NCBI RefSeq assembly: GCF_004210375.1
Contig: NC_134829.1
Coordinates: forward strand, 53,250,107 to 53,314,106
Direction of reading: 5' to 3'
Length of the DNA: 64,000 nucleotides
Source of the DNA: Tachypleus tridentatus
Lineage: Eukaryota; Arthropoda; Merostomata; Xiphosura; Limulidae
The notes beneath the pieces were generated by a model. That model worked only from the letters and a program-made list of their open reading frames with translations. It did not search any database and was not told where the DNA came from. Shown here in pieces: positions 23,699-34,946 of this stretch (position 1 is the first letter of the stretch; every line of letters starts with the position of its first letter). The position numbers and the translations under genes were made by a program.

Positions 23699-24207
23699 CT
23701 GTTGAAAAATATGTAACACATCACGCTAAAGGTTAAATATTTCATAATGTGTTACAGCATATCGTAAGGCTACTTAACAGCACATGCTATTAATTTATAC
23801 TATTTAAAATTTATAGAATATTGTAAGAAATTCCAAAAATAAACTTGAAAGAACATTCAATTCAACTTTCAAAACAATTAGTGTATATTACTTGAGTCAA
23901 AATGACATCATGGAATTCAAATCTAACAGTTGCTAAACAGATTTACGCTTATGATATTAGCGTTATTTTGGTTGTATCATAATGAGTATTAAACATTTTG
24001 TTGCGCATTTTCACAAAACCACTACAGAGCGCCGTATAATTATTTATTGACAACTTGTTTGTAACAAGTGGGTGTTAGAGATTTTGTAGCATTTAAAAGG
24101 TGATACAATAGCACTAAATAATAACTTTCAATCGTATTATGTGTATTGTGTATTTATACAGAAGTTTAACCGTATTATGTGTAGTGTATATTTATACAAA
24201 AGTCTAA

Positions 24208-24325
24208 TCATATTTTATATGTTCCAGCTTCAGTGCAGTCTCTATCACAAGGTAGGTCAGCAATAAGTTTACGAACTTGCTTCCGTTTTGGACAGAGTGC
24301 ACCTATTCCACAGTGTAGTTTTGCA
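24208..24325 (-). CDS. Possible alternative last exon of the PPxY gene
   Basis: After a strong acceptor (gttttgttattttag) on the minus strand, a 38-codon frame runs to TGA: AKLHCGIGALCPKRKQVRKL and then IADLPCDRDCTEAGTYKI. It starts with one extra nucleotide, so it would join the phase-2 donor of exon 3 correctly and would give a tail with four cysteines and no PPxY motif. No good internal donor in the right phase is seen, which fits a terminal exon. No AATAAA was found just downstream. Phase agreement alone has a one-in-three chance, and a 38-codon frame is not exceptional, so this is tentative. Confidence 0.3.
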
Positions 24326-24384
24326 CTAAAATAACAAAACAAACATTGCCATCATTCAGCGCTACTCATAAGACCCCAGAATAC

Positions 24385-24556
24385 ATGGGACGTTATAATG
24401 TGACGGTAAATTCTATTATTCGTTGGTAAAATAGTACTCAAGAGTTGCCGGTAGGTGGAAATGACTAGTGACCTTCCCTGTAGCCTTTCGTTGGTAAATT
24501 AGGGACGATAGCGCAAATAGCCCTCGTGTAGCTTTGTGCAAAATTCAAAGCAAACC
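24385..24556 (+). mobile_element. tRNA-derived SINE (copy C), 5'-truncated
   Basis: Starts within the body at gggacgttataatgtgacgg, continues through a rearranged middle (cctttcgttggtaaattagg), and ends with tgtagctttgtgcaaaattc and a CAAAC tail. The tRNA head is missing. Confidence 0.85.
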
Positions 24557-24618
24557 TGTTTTACCACTCACCGATGAGTATTGTCTGAAAATAACACTAT
24601 TCACAACCAAAACTTTCG

Positions 24619-24892
24619 GTTTGTGTGTTTATGAATTTCCCGAAAAGCTACACAAGGGCTGTATGGGCTAGCCGTCCCTAATTTAGCTGTGTAAGGCTAG
24701 AGGGAAGGCAGATAGTCATCACCACCTACCGCCAACTTTTGGGCTACTCTTTACAAACGAATAGTGGGATTGACCGTAACATTATAACGCCCCCACGGCT
24801 GAAAGGGCGAGCATGTTTGGTGTGACGGGGATTCGAACCCACCACACTCAGATTACGAGTCGAGTACCTTATCCACTTGGCCATGCCGGGCC
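24619..24892 (-). mobile_element. tRNA-derived SINE (copy D), full length
   Basis: The minus-strand head is at 24892 (GGCCCGGCATGGCCAAGTGG) and the tail at 24619. The B-box region reads GGATTCGAACC-like in reverse. An imperfect duplication, caaaactttcgg versus caaaaccttctg, flanks it (24608 and 24895). Confidence 0.92.
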
Positions 24893-25157
24893 TTCAAAAC
24901 CTTCTGAAAACGAAAATTTATTCAATTTATATAAAACTACTCGAGCCACAACTAATGCTGAAGTAGTAAAACAGATGAAGGGAACTCAGTCAACACCATC
25001 CACATGTTCGGAGACATGATCTGTACACCTATCCCCCTATTTAGCTGGCTTTCTGCAAAGGGAAATGAAGTTAGCCTTAGGCCACACATTGGACAAACTC
25101 TGCACAGGATCTAGAATATTCGTGCCCCTTCCTGCTAACTCAATAGAGCGCTTGAGA

Positions 25158-25560
25158 TTTTATAACACCAAACTATAGTGTTAGCTCTTTACGGTTTGTA
25201 TAGTATGTGTATATATTTTATAACACCAAACTATAGTGTTAGCTCTTTACGGTTTGTGTAGTATGTGTATGTATTTTATAACACCAAACTATAGTGTTAG
25301 CTCTTTACGGTTTGTGTAGTATGTGTATGTATTTTATAACACCAAACTATAGTGTTAGCTCTTTACGGTTTGTATAGTATGTGTATATATTTTATAACAC
25401 CAAACTATAGTGTTAGCTCTTTACGGTTTGTGTAGTATGTGTATGTATTTTATAACACCAAACTATAGTGTTAGCTCTTTACGGTTTGTGTAGTATGTGT
25501 ATGTATTTTATAACACCAAACTATAGTGTTAGCTCTTTACGGTTTGTATAGTATGTGTAC
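25158..25560. repeat. 58-bp tandem array (7 units)
   Basis: The unit is 58 bp with ttataacaccaaactatagt and gttagctctttacggtttgt. Only tgtatata/tgtatgta and gtatag/gtgtag vary. It lies in intron 3 of the minus-strand gene. Confidence 0.95.
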
Positions 25561-26370
25561 ATATTCCGTTTTAGCCTTTTATAAGAAACAAAGTTCTGTT
25601 CGTGTACTTCGGCTTTAAAGACTACAGCTAAACAGATTAAAGCTAAACCACCATGGATCTGTGTTGAAGAACGTGGTATGTATGTGTGGTCGGGGATCTG
25701 TGATTCTAGTCTCTTCATCCATCCTTCTACTGAGAATTACAGTTAGATTTAACATGTGACTGGAAGCTCGTGAACGTTCGTTTATAAATCATCATAACTT
25801 TGATATCCTTATTTATTATCTTGTGGCTGGAACAATATCCAGAATTAATTAAATGTTTATTTTTTAAGTCGGAAAGATTTCTTTCGTATTGATTGGTTCA
25901 CGAAAGAAGTCGTCGCTGATCTAAGTGCTCTCGATGAATGAATTTTTTTCTTTGGAAAGGCTTTTCTTGTATTTATTCAAACATAATTATAATCGTAACA
26001 GAATTGTACTGCCTAATGGTAAGAATTCGCTGTGAAGCACACATCAAGGTGTTAAACATGTCGTTCATAGCACCACCTCTAGCATTTCGGGCGACATTAC
26101 ACTGCGTTAGAATACGCAATTTGTTCGAAGAAACTAAGATAAACTCTCCGTAATTCAATAATTTTTAACAGGATTTGATCTTTATGGCAGACGTTAATAT
26201 GAAATGAGCTGCAATCATATTTTTAGCATTTTCAGGTTGATCTTAAATTCCACACACAGTTTTACGACAAATTTCGCAGATTTAATGACACTGTCGTAAG
26301 TTTTTGTTTTCCCTAGTATACAGTAGTAAAGTTAGAAGTGCATGTAGTGTTAAGTTGTTGACTTACACAC
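25561..26370. other. Intronic unique sequence
   Basis: A minus-strand open frame at 25521-25718 has a hydrophobic stretch (GGLALICLAVVF), but it overlaps the array and lacks splice context. The paired ORFs at about 25938-26158 are mirror frames of one AT-balanced segment. I see no supportable gene. Confidence 0.45.
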
Positions 26371-26994
26371 TTGGTTTCTTGACTAAGATCAAGTACAGTT
26401 TGTTGGTTTCTTGACTAAGATCAAGTACAGTTTGTTGGTTTCTTGACTAAGATCAAGTACAGTTTGTTGGTTTCTTGACTAAGATCAAGTATAGTTTGTT
26501 GGTTTCTTGACTAAGATCAAGTACAGTTTGTTGGATTCTTGACTAAGATCAAGTACAGTTTGTTGGATTCTTGACTAAGATCAAGTACAGTTTGTTGGTT
26601 TCTTGACTAAGATCAAGTACAGTTTGTTGGATTCTTGACTAAGATCAAGTACAGTTTGTTGGATTCTTGACTAAGATCAAGTATAGTTTGTTGGTTTCTT
26701 GACTAAGATCAAGTATAGTTTGTTGGATTCTTGGCTAAGATCAAGTACAGTTTGTTGGATTCTTGACTAAGATCAAGTACAGTTTGTTGGATTCTTGACT
26801 AAGATCAAGTACAGTTTGTTGGATTCTTGACTAAGATCAAGTACAGTTTGTTGGTTTCTTGACTAAGATCAAGTACAGTTTGTTGGATTCTTGACTAAGA
26901 TCAAGTACAGTTTGTTGGATTCTTGACTAAGATCAAGTACAGTTTGTTGGATTCTTGACTAAGATCAAGTACAGTTTGTTGGATTCTTGCTTTT
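26371..26994. repeat. 32-bp tandem array (about 19 units)
   Basis: The unit is 32 bp: tggattcttgactaagatca followed by agtacagtttgt. Each unit contains the inverted pair CTTGA/TCAAG with six bases between. Variants are tggttt/tggatt and gtacag/gtatag. Confidence 0.96.
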
Positions 26995-27088
26995 TGCATC
27001 TACTCTGAAAACAAACGTCTTGACCTTGACATCAGAGGAATAATTATTATCACCTTGACCAATGGCACTCTACAGCTTTCAGCGCAGC

Positions 27089-27815
27089 TCACTTACAGTA
27101 ATTGTGGACAGATTGTACTGTAGGTTCTAGCCGAAACCCAAACTTTAATTGACGAAAGTGCCATCTAGCTGTTTCAAAAAATTGTACTCTAATCTTCAAT
27201 CTCTCTTTCGCCTCTCTCAATGTCATCAAACAACACAACTCCACAAGTATAACTTTTCTCTGAATATATTTCTCTGGCAGAACATGTTGCACATCACTGG
27301 CAGATGAGAATAGTTTTGTATTATCAGATTGTTTAGAAATGTTTTCAATTACGTTCGTAAGACCATCTGGATCTCCTGGGAGTAACATGGGGTACAGAAT
27401 CCTTAATACAGTCTTGAAGAACACAAGTGATCAATTGTTCTTGTTAGGAACACTTAATCTTGATGCCTCCTGTCTAGCTCCTTCGTTTAGAAAGTTTGAC
27501 GTTGCTGTGGATTCGATGCCAATGAACTATTGGATTGAATAGACATCTTTCCCCCCTGTTGGAGTACTACAACAACACCTTACTTTCACACTTAAGGTCT
27601 TGGATGATCTGCGTCGTTTCCTTTGTGTCACGAAGTCCAAAGATCCTCAGAAGTATCGCCATCTTTATCACTCTTCAATGGAGTAGTGTAATCAATCCTT
27701 ACTTTTTATTTCTTCGTGTCTTTAATTTGTTTTGTGGCTGTTTCACACCTGCATTTCGTGCCATTTTGACCACTGGGTTTAGACCGTTGCATCTACACTG
27801 ACATCGAAAGTATTT
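27089..27815 (-). pseudogene. Broken minus-strand coding remnant, family not recognised
   Basis: Reading the minus strand from about 27815, coding-like pieces appear in successive frames: CQCRCNGLNPVVKMARNAGV; KQPQNKLKTRRNKK; then a frame change to IDYTTPLKSDKDGDTSEDLW; later FIGIESTATSNFLNEGARQE; and finally a 111-codon open piece, 27089-27424, with PMLLPGDPDGLTNVIENISK and AKERLKIRVQFFETARWHFR. Several stops and at least two frame changes lie between them, and no splice sites fit the breaks. The composition (basic, serine/threonine-rich, then amphipathic) is protein-like. It is probably an intronless pseudogene or a transposon-derived ORF in intron 3. I cannot name the family. Confidence 0.45.
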
Positions 27816-28163
27816 CCACACAAGTACCACACATACTTCACACTTACAATCGGTTTTCTTGTTTTACTGTATCAACGTTACTTTAGCCATACAAGATCAG
27901 TACACTCACTCACTGAATGTTGACAATATTTAGATATCTATTTATGACCAGTTTTGGATCCGGTTTTCACAAAGGGTACGGAAATCGCCTGTTTTGTTGT
28001 CTAATCTAGTTTTGGTAAAACTGTTAGATAATACAAAATCGATCCGGAATGACTCGAATAATTAGGTTCTGCAAAATCCTGGCTCGTGGAAGCTTTGTTA
28101 ATAATTTTTCTTTCATCAAGTTAATTTAGCCTTACTAGTGTCATACGATATTAATTCTAAGCG
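27816..28163. other. Intronic unique sequence
   Basis: Between the coding remnant and SINE copy E. Nothing was recognised. Confidence 0.5.
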
Positions 28164-28440
28164 GGCCCAGCATGGCCAAGCGTGTTAAGGCGTGCAACTC
28201 GTAATTTTAGGGTCGCGGGTTCGCATCCCCGTCGCGCCAAACATGCTCGCCCTTTCAGCCGTGGGGGCGTTATAATGTGACGGTCAATCCCACTATTCGT
28301 TGGTAAAAGAGTTGCCCAAGAGTTGGCGGTGGGTGGTGATGACTAGCTGCTTTCCCTCTAGCCTTACACTGCTGAATTAGGGACGGCTAGCATAGATAGT
28401 CCTCGAGTAGCTTTGCGCGAAATTCAAAAAACAAACAAAC
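28164..28440 (+). mobile_element. tRNA-derived SINE (copy E), full length
   Basis: Plus-oriented: the head GGCCCAGCATGGCCAAGCG, anticodon-like CTCGTAA, B box GGGTTCGCATCC, a complete body and a tail ending in acaaacaaac. An imperfect flanking duplication is present: attaattctaa before and attaatctaa after. Confidence 0.94.
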
Positions 28441-29227
28441 AATTAATCTAAACAATGGCAAACCGGGTTATAAAAAATCGTTAACAGCGAGAATAGCGAA
28501 CTGATGAAACAAAGCTTTCTAATTTCTTTAAGTGGAAAGAAAGGAATATCTTATTGGCTAGACTTATTACTTGGTGATTATCATCTTCACTCTGAGTACA
28601 TAGCTTTCTCTTATCGCAAGCTAATATTAATTATTATGTAAGTTCCTTTGAAGACGTGTTTAGTCTACGTAATCGATATCTTAACAGTTTATTTTTTTAA
28701 TTTCCAGATTAAAAATTGTATTAATGTTGTACAATTTGTATACTTTTATTGTTTCATAATATTTTATTCAACAATATTGACGCACTGAAGATAAATTATA
28801 ACGCATTGCTGCTTATTTATCTTCAGAGCGTTCGTAAACTTGCATTGTTATAAAATGATAAACGCAGATTAACTGGTATTCAAATCAACTCATTGTTTAA
28901 ATTCACAGTTAATAGAACATAGGGGATAACTAAGAAAAAAAACATTCTCGTTAAAAAACTATAGCAATTGCATTTTTTATCTCAATCAGATGAATTACAT
29001 CAGTTAATATTAAAGCAATGTTCAATGGTGAATTATAAACTACTGGGATTATTAGTTTTGACTTTGAAAATATTAAACGATTCACAAGATTATTGGAGTT
29101 AACTTTTAAAATTTGATTTATTTTTAAAATAAAAAAATATCATGTTTCTTGCAGCTATTAACAATGTTATATTCTCTAATAAATTACTTTTAATATTATA
29201 AGTATTAAGTGCAAATTAAGTACTTAC
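28441..29227. other. Intronic unique sequence
   Basis: Very AT-rich and without open frames of interest. This is the 5' part of intron 3 of the minus-strand gene. Confidence 0.55.
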
Positions 29228-29330
29228 GTTTTACATAAGTAAGCAAACAGACAGACCAGCAAAGAACAGAGTAGAATAACCACACCAATCATTACGGTTT
29301 TAATCCTTTTGTTCTCTTCTTCTGTATATT
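29228..29330 (-). CDS. Exon 3: transmembrane helix
   Basis: On the minus strand the acceptor tatactttccag precedes, and the consensus donor gtaagt follows, a 103-nt exon. Two leading nucleotides complete a codon (phase 1), 33 codons follow, and two nucleotides remain (phase 2). The peptide starts with the charged stalk YTEEENKRIK and continues with the hydrophobic run TVMIGVVILLCSLLVCLFAY, then LCK. This is a typical single transmembrane segment, with acidic residues outside and a lysine at the inner border. Juxtamembrane cysteines could be acylated (inference). The placement between the EB-like module and the PPxY tail supports the gene model. Confidence 0.8.
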
Positions 29331-29596
29331 CTGGAAAGTATATACTAACATAATAAGAACACTGTCTGTGAAAATTCTATCATACATAATTCGTAATTTA
29401 GCTTTCTTTATTGTTTTCACAATTGTTTCTGTTAATTTTCTCACCTAATTCATTTTCCTCATTTTCTTTAATTATTTCTCTTCCCCACATACATTTATTA
29501 TCTTCCACCCCTGTTTCGTAATTTCTGACTGTCCCAATTATTTACTTTTGTGTGAAATTTCCTCTGTCCATACTTCGATCCTTCATTTTGTCTATA
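29331..29596. other. Intron 2 sequence
   Basis: Pyrimidine-rich unique sequence before SINE copy F. No gene was recognised. Confidence 0.5.
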
Positions 29597-29726
29597 GAGT
29601 TGGCGGTGGGTGGTGATGACTAGCTGCCTTCCCTCTAGTCTTACACTGCTAAATTAGGGACGGCTAGCACAGATAGCCCTCGAGTAGCTTTGTGCGAAAT
29701 TCCAAAACAAACAAACAAACAAACAA
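29597..29726 (+). mobile_element. tRNA-derived SINE (copy F), 5'-truncated with perfect target duplication
   Basis: Only the 3' half is present, from gttggcggtgggtggtgatg to the tail of repeated CAAA units. The 14-bp duplication tcattttgtctata flanks it exactly (29583-29596 and 29727-29740). The truncation therefore happened during insertion, as in LINE-type target-primed reverse transcription. Confidence 0.95.
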
Positions 29727-29740
29727 TCATTTTGTCTATA

Positions 29741-30284
29741 ACCCAAAATAAAACTTTCTCGTTTCATTTATTCGTTATTTCTGTTTACATTTTTCCTTTA
29801 CTTCCTACTTGTATTTTTCACTTTATTTGTTAATCTTTATCTCTCTTCTCTCTAATCAGTTCATTGAGTTCATATTAGATTCACCTGGTCATAGTTACAA
29901 ATATAACTTTCAACTTATGAGTTACTCAGGCTTAGGTGAACAAATAAAATATTCCAGAACACTCAAGTTCGGATGAGTCTCCATATTCTATTCTCGAATA
30001 TTTTTCTACAACCTAAACTCCATTTATGGTGAAAATGAAAATAATAATGAAATAAACAGTGGTCTAATACAAACAAAAAGTTCCTTTGAATTTATTAGAT
30101 ACTTAGGCTTAGAGAAGGGGTTAATTCTATGTTGATATACAAACAAAGCAATTCTTATAGAGATTAATAACAGTGAGAAAAATAATTTTGAAAGAAAAGT
30201 AGCTTAGGTGAAAATTAAAATTTTCAGAAATGCGATACAGAACAATTATAACCCCTGCTCATCCTGTTCTTTCTTTCTTTAAAC
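29741..30284. other. Intron 2 sequence
   Basis: AT-rich unique sequence with no gene recognised. Its right part may hold extremely decayed units of the following array (for example around 30240-30284). Confidence 0.45.
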
Positions 30285-33280
30285 AATATTGTTTCTTTAG
30301 GAATAGCCACTACGGTTCTGAACAATAGAGAAAGCTGTCTTTCAAATATTTTCCTTTCTTTGTGTAACGATACTGCGACCTTGAATAATATATACTTATA
30401 ATTTTTAAACATTCTGTTTCTTTGTGTACAACCACTGAAGTGTTGAATAACATAAAGTTTTACTTTGTATACAATCTTTGTTTTTTTTTCCTACTTCCCT
30501 TAAGTATAGCTACTTTTCATTTTCAACAATATAAAAATCTATAATTTATATAAAATTGGTTTTAAGGTAAAATCTCTGTGACTTTCAACAATACAAAATC
30601 ACCATTCATATATAAATGGATTTTAAGGTTTAACTACTGTGATTTCAAAAGATAAAATATCATTTTTATACATTGTTGGTTTGTTCAGATATAGCCACTG
30701 TGAGTTTCAACAATATAAAATATTATCCTTTATTATTGATTTGTTTAGATATAGCCACTGTGAGTTTCAACAATATAAAATATTATCCTTTATACGTTAT
30801 TGGTTTGTTTAGATATAGCCACTGTGACTTTCAACAATATAAAATATTATCCTTTATACGTTATTGGTTTGCTTAGATATAGCCACTGTGACTTTCAACA
30901 ATATAAAATATTATCCTTTATACGTTATTGGTTTGCTTAGATATAGCCACTAAGACTTTCAACAACAGAAAATATTATCCTTTATACGTTATTGGTTTGT
31001 TTAGATATAGCCACTGTGACTTTCAACAATATAAAATATTATCCTTTATACGTTATTGGTTCGTTTAGATATAGTCACTGTGACTTTCAACAATATAAAA
31101 TATTATCCTTTATACGTTATTGGTTTGCTTAGATATAGCCACTATGACTTTCAACAACAGAAAATATTATCCTTTATACGTTATTGGTTTGTTTAGATAC
31201 AGCCACTATGACGTTCAACAACAGAAAATATTATCCTTTATACGTTATTGGTTTGTTTAGATATAGCCACTGTGACTTTCAACAATATAAAATATTATCC
31301 TTTATACGTTATTGGTTTGTTTAGATATAGCCACTGTGACTTTCAACAACAGAAAATATTATCCTTTATACGTTATTGGTTTGTTTAGATATAGCCACTG
31401 TGACTTTCAACAATATAAAATATTATCCTTTATACGTCATTGGTTTGTTTAGATATAGCCACTGTAACTTTCAACAACAGAAATATTATCCTTTATACGT
31501 TATTGGTTTGCTTAGATATAGCCACTATGACTTTCAACAACAGAAAATATTATCCTTTATACGTTATTGGTTTGTTTAGATACAGCCACTATGACTTTCA
31601 ACAACAGAAAATATTATCCTTTATACGTTATTGGTTTGTTTAGATATAGCCACTGTGACTTTCAACAATATAAAATATTATCCTTTATACGTTATTGGTT
31701 TGTTTAGATATAGCCACTGTGACTTTCAACAACAGAAAATATTATCCTTTATACGTTATTGGTTTGTTTAGATATAGCCACTGTGACTTTCAACAATATA
31801 AAATATTATCCTTTATACGTTATTGGTTTGCTTAGATATAGCCACTATGACTTTCAACAACAGAAAATATTATCCTTTATACGTTATTGGTTTGTTTAGA
31901 TACAGCCACTATGACTTTCAACAACAGAAAATATTATCCTTTATACGTTATTGGTTTGTTTAGATATAGCCACTGTGACATTCAACAACAGAAAATATTA
32001 TCCTTTATACGTCATTGGTTTGTTTAGATATAGCCACTGTAACTTTCAACAACAGAAAATATTATCATTTATACGTTATTGGTTTGTATAGATATAGCCA
32101 CTGTGACTTTCAACAATATAAAATATTATCCTTTATACGTTATTGATTTGTTTAGATATAGCCACTATGACTTTCAACAATATAAAATATTATCCTTTAT
32201 ACGTTATTGGTTTGTTTAGATATAGCCACTGTGACTTTCAACAATATAAAATATTATCCTTTATACGTTATTGATTTGTTTAGATATAGCCACTATGACT
32301 TTCAACAATATAAAATATTATCCTTTATACGTTATTGGTTTGTATAGATAGAGCCACTGTGACTTTCAACAATATAAAATATTATCCTTTATACGTTATT
32401 GGTTCGTTTAGATATAGCCACTGTAACTTTCAACAATATAAAATATTATCCTTTATACGTTATTGATTTGTTTAGATATAGCCACTATGACTTTCAACAA
32501 TATAAAATATTATCCTTTATACGTTATTGGTTTGTATAGATATAGCCACTGTGACTTTCAACAATATAAAATATTATCCTTTATACGTCATTGGTTTGTT
32601 TAGATATAGCCACTGTAACTTTCAACAACAGAAAATATTATCCTTTATACGTTATTGGTTTGTTTAGATATAGCCACTGTAACTTTCAACAACAGAAAAT
32701 ATTATCCTTTATACGTTATTGGTTTGTTTAGATATAGCCACTGTGACTTTCAACAACAGAAATATTATCCTTTATACGTTATTGGTTTGTTTAGATATAG
32801 CCACTATGACTTTCAACAATATAAAATATTATCCTTTATAGGTTATTGGTTTGTTTAGATATAGCTACTGTGACATTCAACAATATAAAATATTGTCGTT
32901 TATACGTTATTGGTTTGTTTAGATATAGCCACTATGACTTTCAACAATATAAAATATTATCCTTTATACGTGATTGGTTTGTTTAGATATAGCCACTGTG
33001 ACTTTCAACAATATAAAATATTATCCTTTATACGTTATTGATTTGTTTAGATATAGCCACTATGACTTTCAACAATATAAAATATTATCCTTTATACGTT
33101 ATTGGTTTGTTTAGATATAGCCACTGTGACTTTCAACAACAGAAAATATTATCCTTTATACGTTATTGGTTTGTTTAGATATAGCCACTATGACTTTCAA
33201 CAATATAAAATATTATCCTTTATACGTTATTGGTTTGTTTAGATATAGCCACTATGACTTTCAACAACAGAAAATATTAC
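30285..33280. repeat. 64-bp tandem array abutting exon 2 (about 41 clear units plus decayed ones)
   Basis: The unit is 64 bp: cctttatacgttattggttt, gtttagatatagccactgtg, then actttcaacaatataaaata and ttat. Units from 30640 onwards are uniform. Those from 30285 to 30640 are progressively decayed, giving an age gradient. The array ends at 33280, where the next repeat position is occupied by the 3' end of exon 2 of the minus-strand gene. That exon's sequence is 30/42 identical, ungapped, to the unit by my hand alignment. Short ORFs inside are artefacts. Confidence 0.96.
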
Positions 33281-33400
33281 CCTTTACACATTGTTGTTTG
33301 TTTTGAGTGAAGCCACTGAGACACCGGCATCTTCCTTCTAAGCAGTAGGTATAATTAACAGAACAACGTTTGTTAGGGCCACAGATCTCGTTAAGTTCAC
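33281..33400 (-). CDS. Exon 2: EB/EGF-like six-cysteine module
   Basis: On the minus strand the acceptor tttttattaacag precedes, and the donor gtaata follows, a 120-nt exon of symmetric phase 1-1, as is usual for shuffled extracellular modules. The 39 codons read ELNEICGPNKRCSVNYTYC then LEGRCRCLSGFTQNKQQCVK. The cysteines are spaced C-x5-C-x6-C-x4-C-x-C-x10-C, with the CxC and following SGF typical of EB and EGF-like modules. NYT is an N-glycosylation sequon. The split codons join to GGT (Gly) at the exon 1 junction and GAA (Glu) at the exon 3 junction. The role would be an extracellular disulfide-bonded module of the membrane protein. The 3' end of this exon appears to have seeded the adjacent 64-bp array. 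Confidence 0.82.
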
Positions 33401-33689
33401 CTGTTAATAAAAATCCAAGAGACAATAAGGAAATGGGGAAGTAATAAACAATGTATTTGTAAACAAAAAGACACGTGACTGAGGTGAAGATGTAACCTTT
33501 TATAACTGTATTTACTACGTACAGTTTTGTATTAACATGTTGTTAAAATCAACAGAGTAGGATTGAAAACAGCAATTTCATTAGTTTCATGCATCGTGTT
33601 TATAGTGAAATAGTACAGTTAATGTTGAGTCTTAACTTTGTTAATTATCACAAACCTAAACACCTGTAACAACTTAGATGTAAAAATAT
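33401..33689. other. Intron 1, 3' part
   Basis: AT-rich unique sequence next to the acceptor of exon 2. Nothing else was seen. Confidence 0.5.
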
Positions 33690-34005
33690 ATACCAGTAAT
33701 CTATCAGAAAGTTTGCTTAACATGTACACTTAGCAGAAAGTATGTTTCATGGAAGTAACTTACCAGAAATCCTGCTAAATACGTGTAACTTATCAGAGTC
33801 TATTTCGTATCTTTAACTTATCAGGAAGTCTGCTTGGTTTGTGTAATTTATCATCAAGTGTGTTTCATACGTGTAAGTAATCGTGAAATCTTTTTCGTAC
33901 GTAAACTTATCAGAATGTCTGCTGTCTACGTGAACATTATTTGGGAGGCTGCTTTGTATGCGTAACATATCATAAAGTTTGCTTAATACGGATAGCTTAC
34001 GCTTC
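33690..34005. repeat. Degenerate tandem repeat of about 34 bp
   Basis: About nine strongly diverged units share cgtgtaacttatcag and agtctgcttt-like parts (for example around 33760, 33820, 33880 and 33945). Unit length is about 30-36 bp. It is old compared with the other arrays. Confidence 0.65.
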
Positions 34006-34613
34006 GTCATAAAGCTATAAATATACTAAAAATTGTATACGAGTCCTGTACGTGTTATTTTGTTTTAAGAAAGTACCACCGTCATAGTACTGTTATTACT
34101 AACACAAAGATTTTGGAGTGTGGTTTGCAAACCGGCGTATGTGTTCAGATTTCATAGTCTGCTCCGACTGCCATGCTCTAAATTCTCGGCTTGCTATGTG
34201 AATAGAATGTGTAACGTTTGAACCCAAAATATATAATAATTTCAGTCAGAAACACAAATTTATGGTACTTTGATTAAATTATCACGCCAAATAACCATAA
34301 GGTTCAAATAAACCCACCTCTAACTTATAACGGTTGTCTAGAGGGAGATCTAACCATGAGCAGTATCAGCCGCCTCTTCAGCTACTCCATCTAATGACGA
34401 GATTGGCTGAAACAGTTTTAATGGCCATAAAGCCTAAAGTATACATCAGCTTCTCGCAGCTATGAATTAATAACTTTCAATCCTTAACCAGCTGGTTAAA
34501 CCCACACTATGGTCCTAAATTAATTAAAATAAAAAGATTTGTAAGGACATTTTTAGATTAAAAAGCTTATTTCATCATTTGTTGAAATACGAAAATATTT
34601 AAGAGAAACAATA
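34006..34613. other. Intron 1 sequence
   Basis: Unique sequence with no gene recognised. A segment near 34310-34400 (cacctctaacttataacgg) could be a decayed repeat but cannot be assigned. Confidence 0.45.
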
Positions 34614-34623
34614 TTTAATTAGT

Positions 34624-34887
34624 TTTTGTTTGAATTTCGCGCAAAGCTACACGAGGGCTATCTGCGCCAGCCGTCTCTAATTTTGTAGACTAAAGGGCAG
34701 ACAGCTAGTCACCCCCACTCACCGCCAACTCTTAGGTTACTCTTTTATCAACGAATAGTGGGATTGACCGTAACATTCTAACGCCCCAACGGCTGAAAGG
34801 GCGAGCATGTTTGGTGTGACGGGGAGTCGAACCCGCGACCCTCGGATTACGAGTCGAGTGCCTTAACGACCTGGCCACGCTGGGCCG
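34624..34887 (-). mobile_element. tRNA-derived SINE (copy G), full length
   Basis: The minus-strand head is at 34887 and the tail at 34624. The 10-bp target duplication tttaattagt lies at 34614-34623 and 34888-34897. The copy is in intron 1, about 60 bp downstream of the exon 1 donor and in the same orientation as the gene. Confidence 0.95.
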
Positions 34888-34946
34888 TTTAATTAGTACT
34901 GTAATACTTGCTATTCATAGAGAGAATAAAAATGTAATAAAACTAC

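Noticed and set aside
30673..32858. Repeated 67-codon plus-strand ORFs
   Set aside because: Products of the 64-bp array; each ends after three units because of the frame shift.
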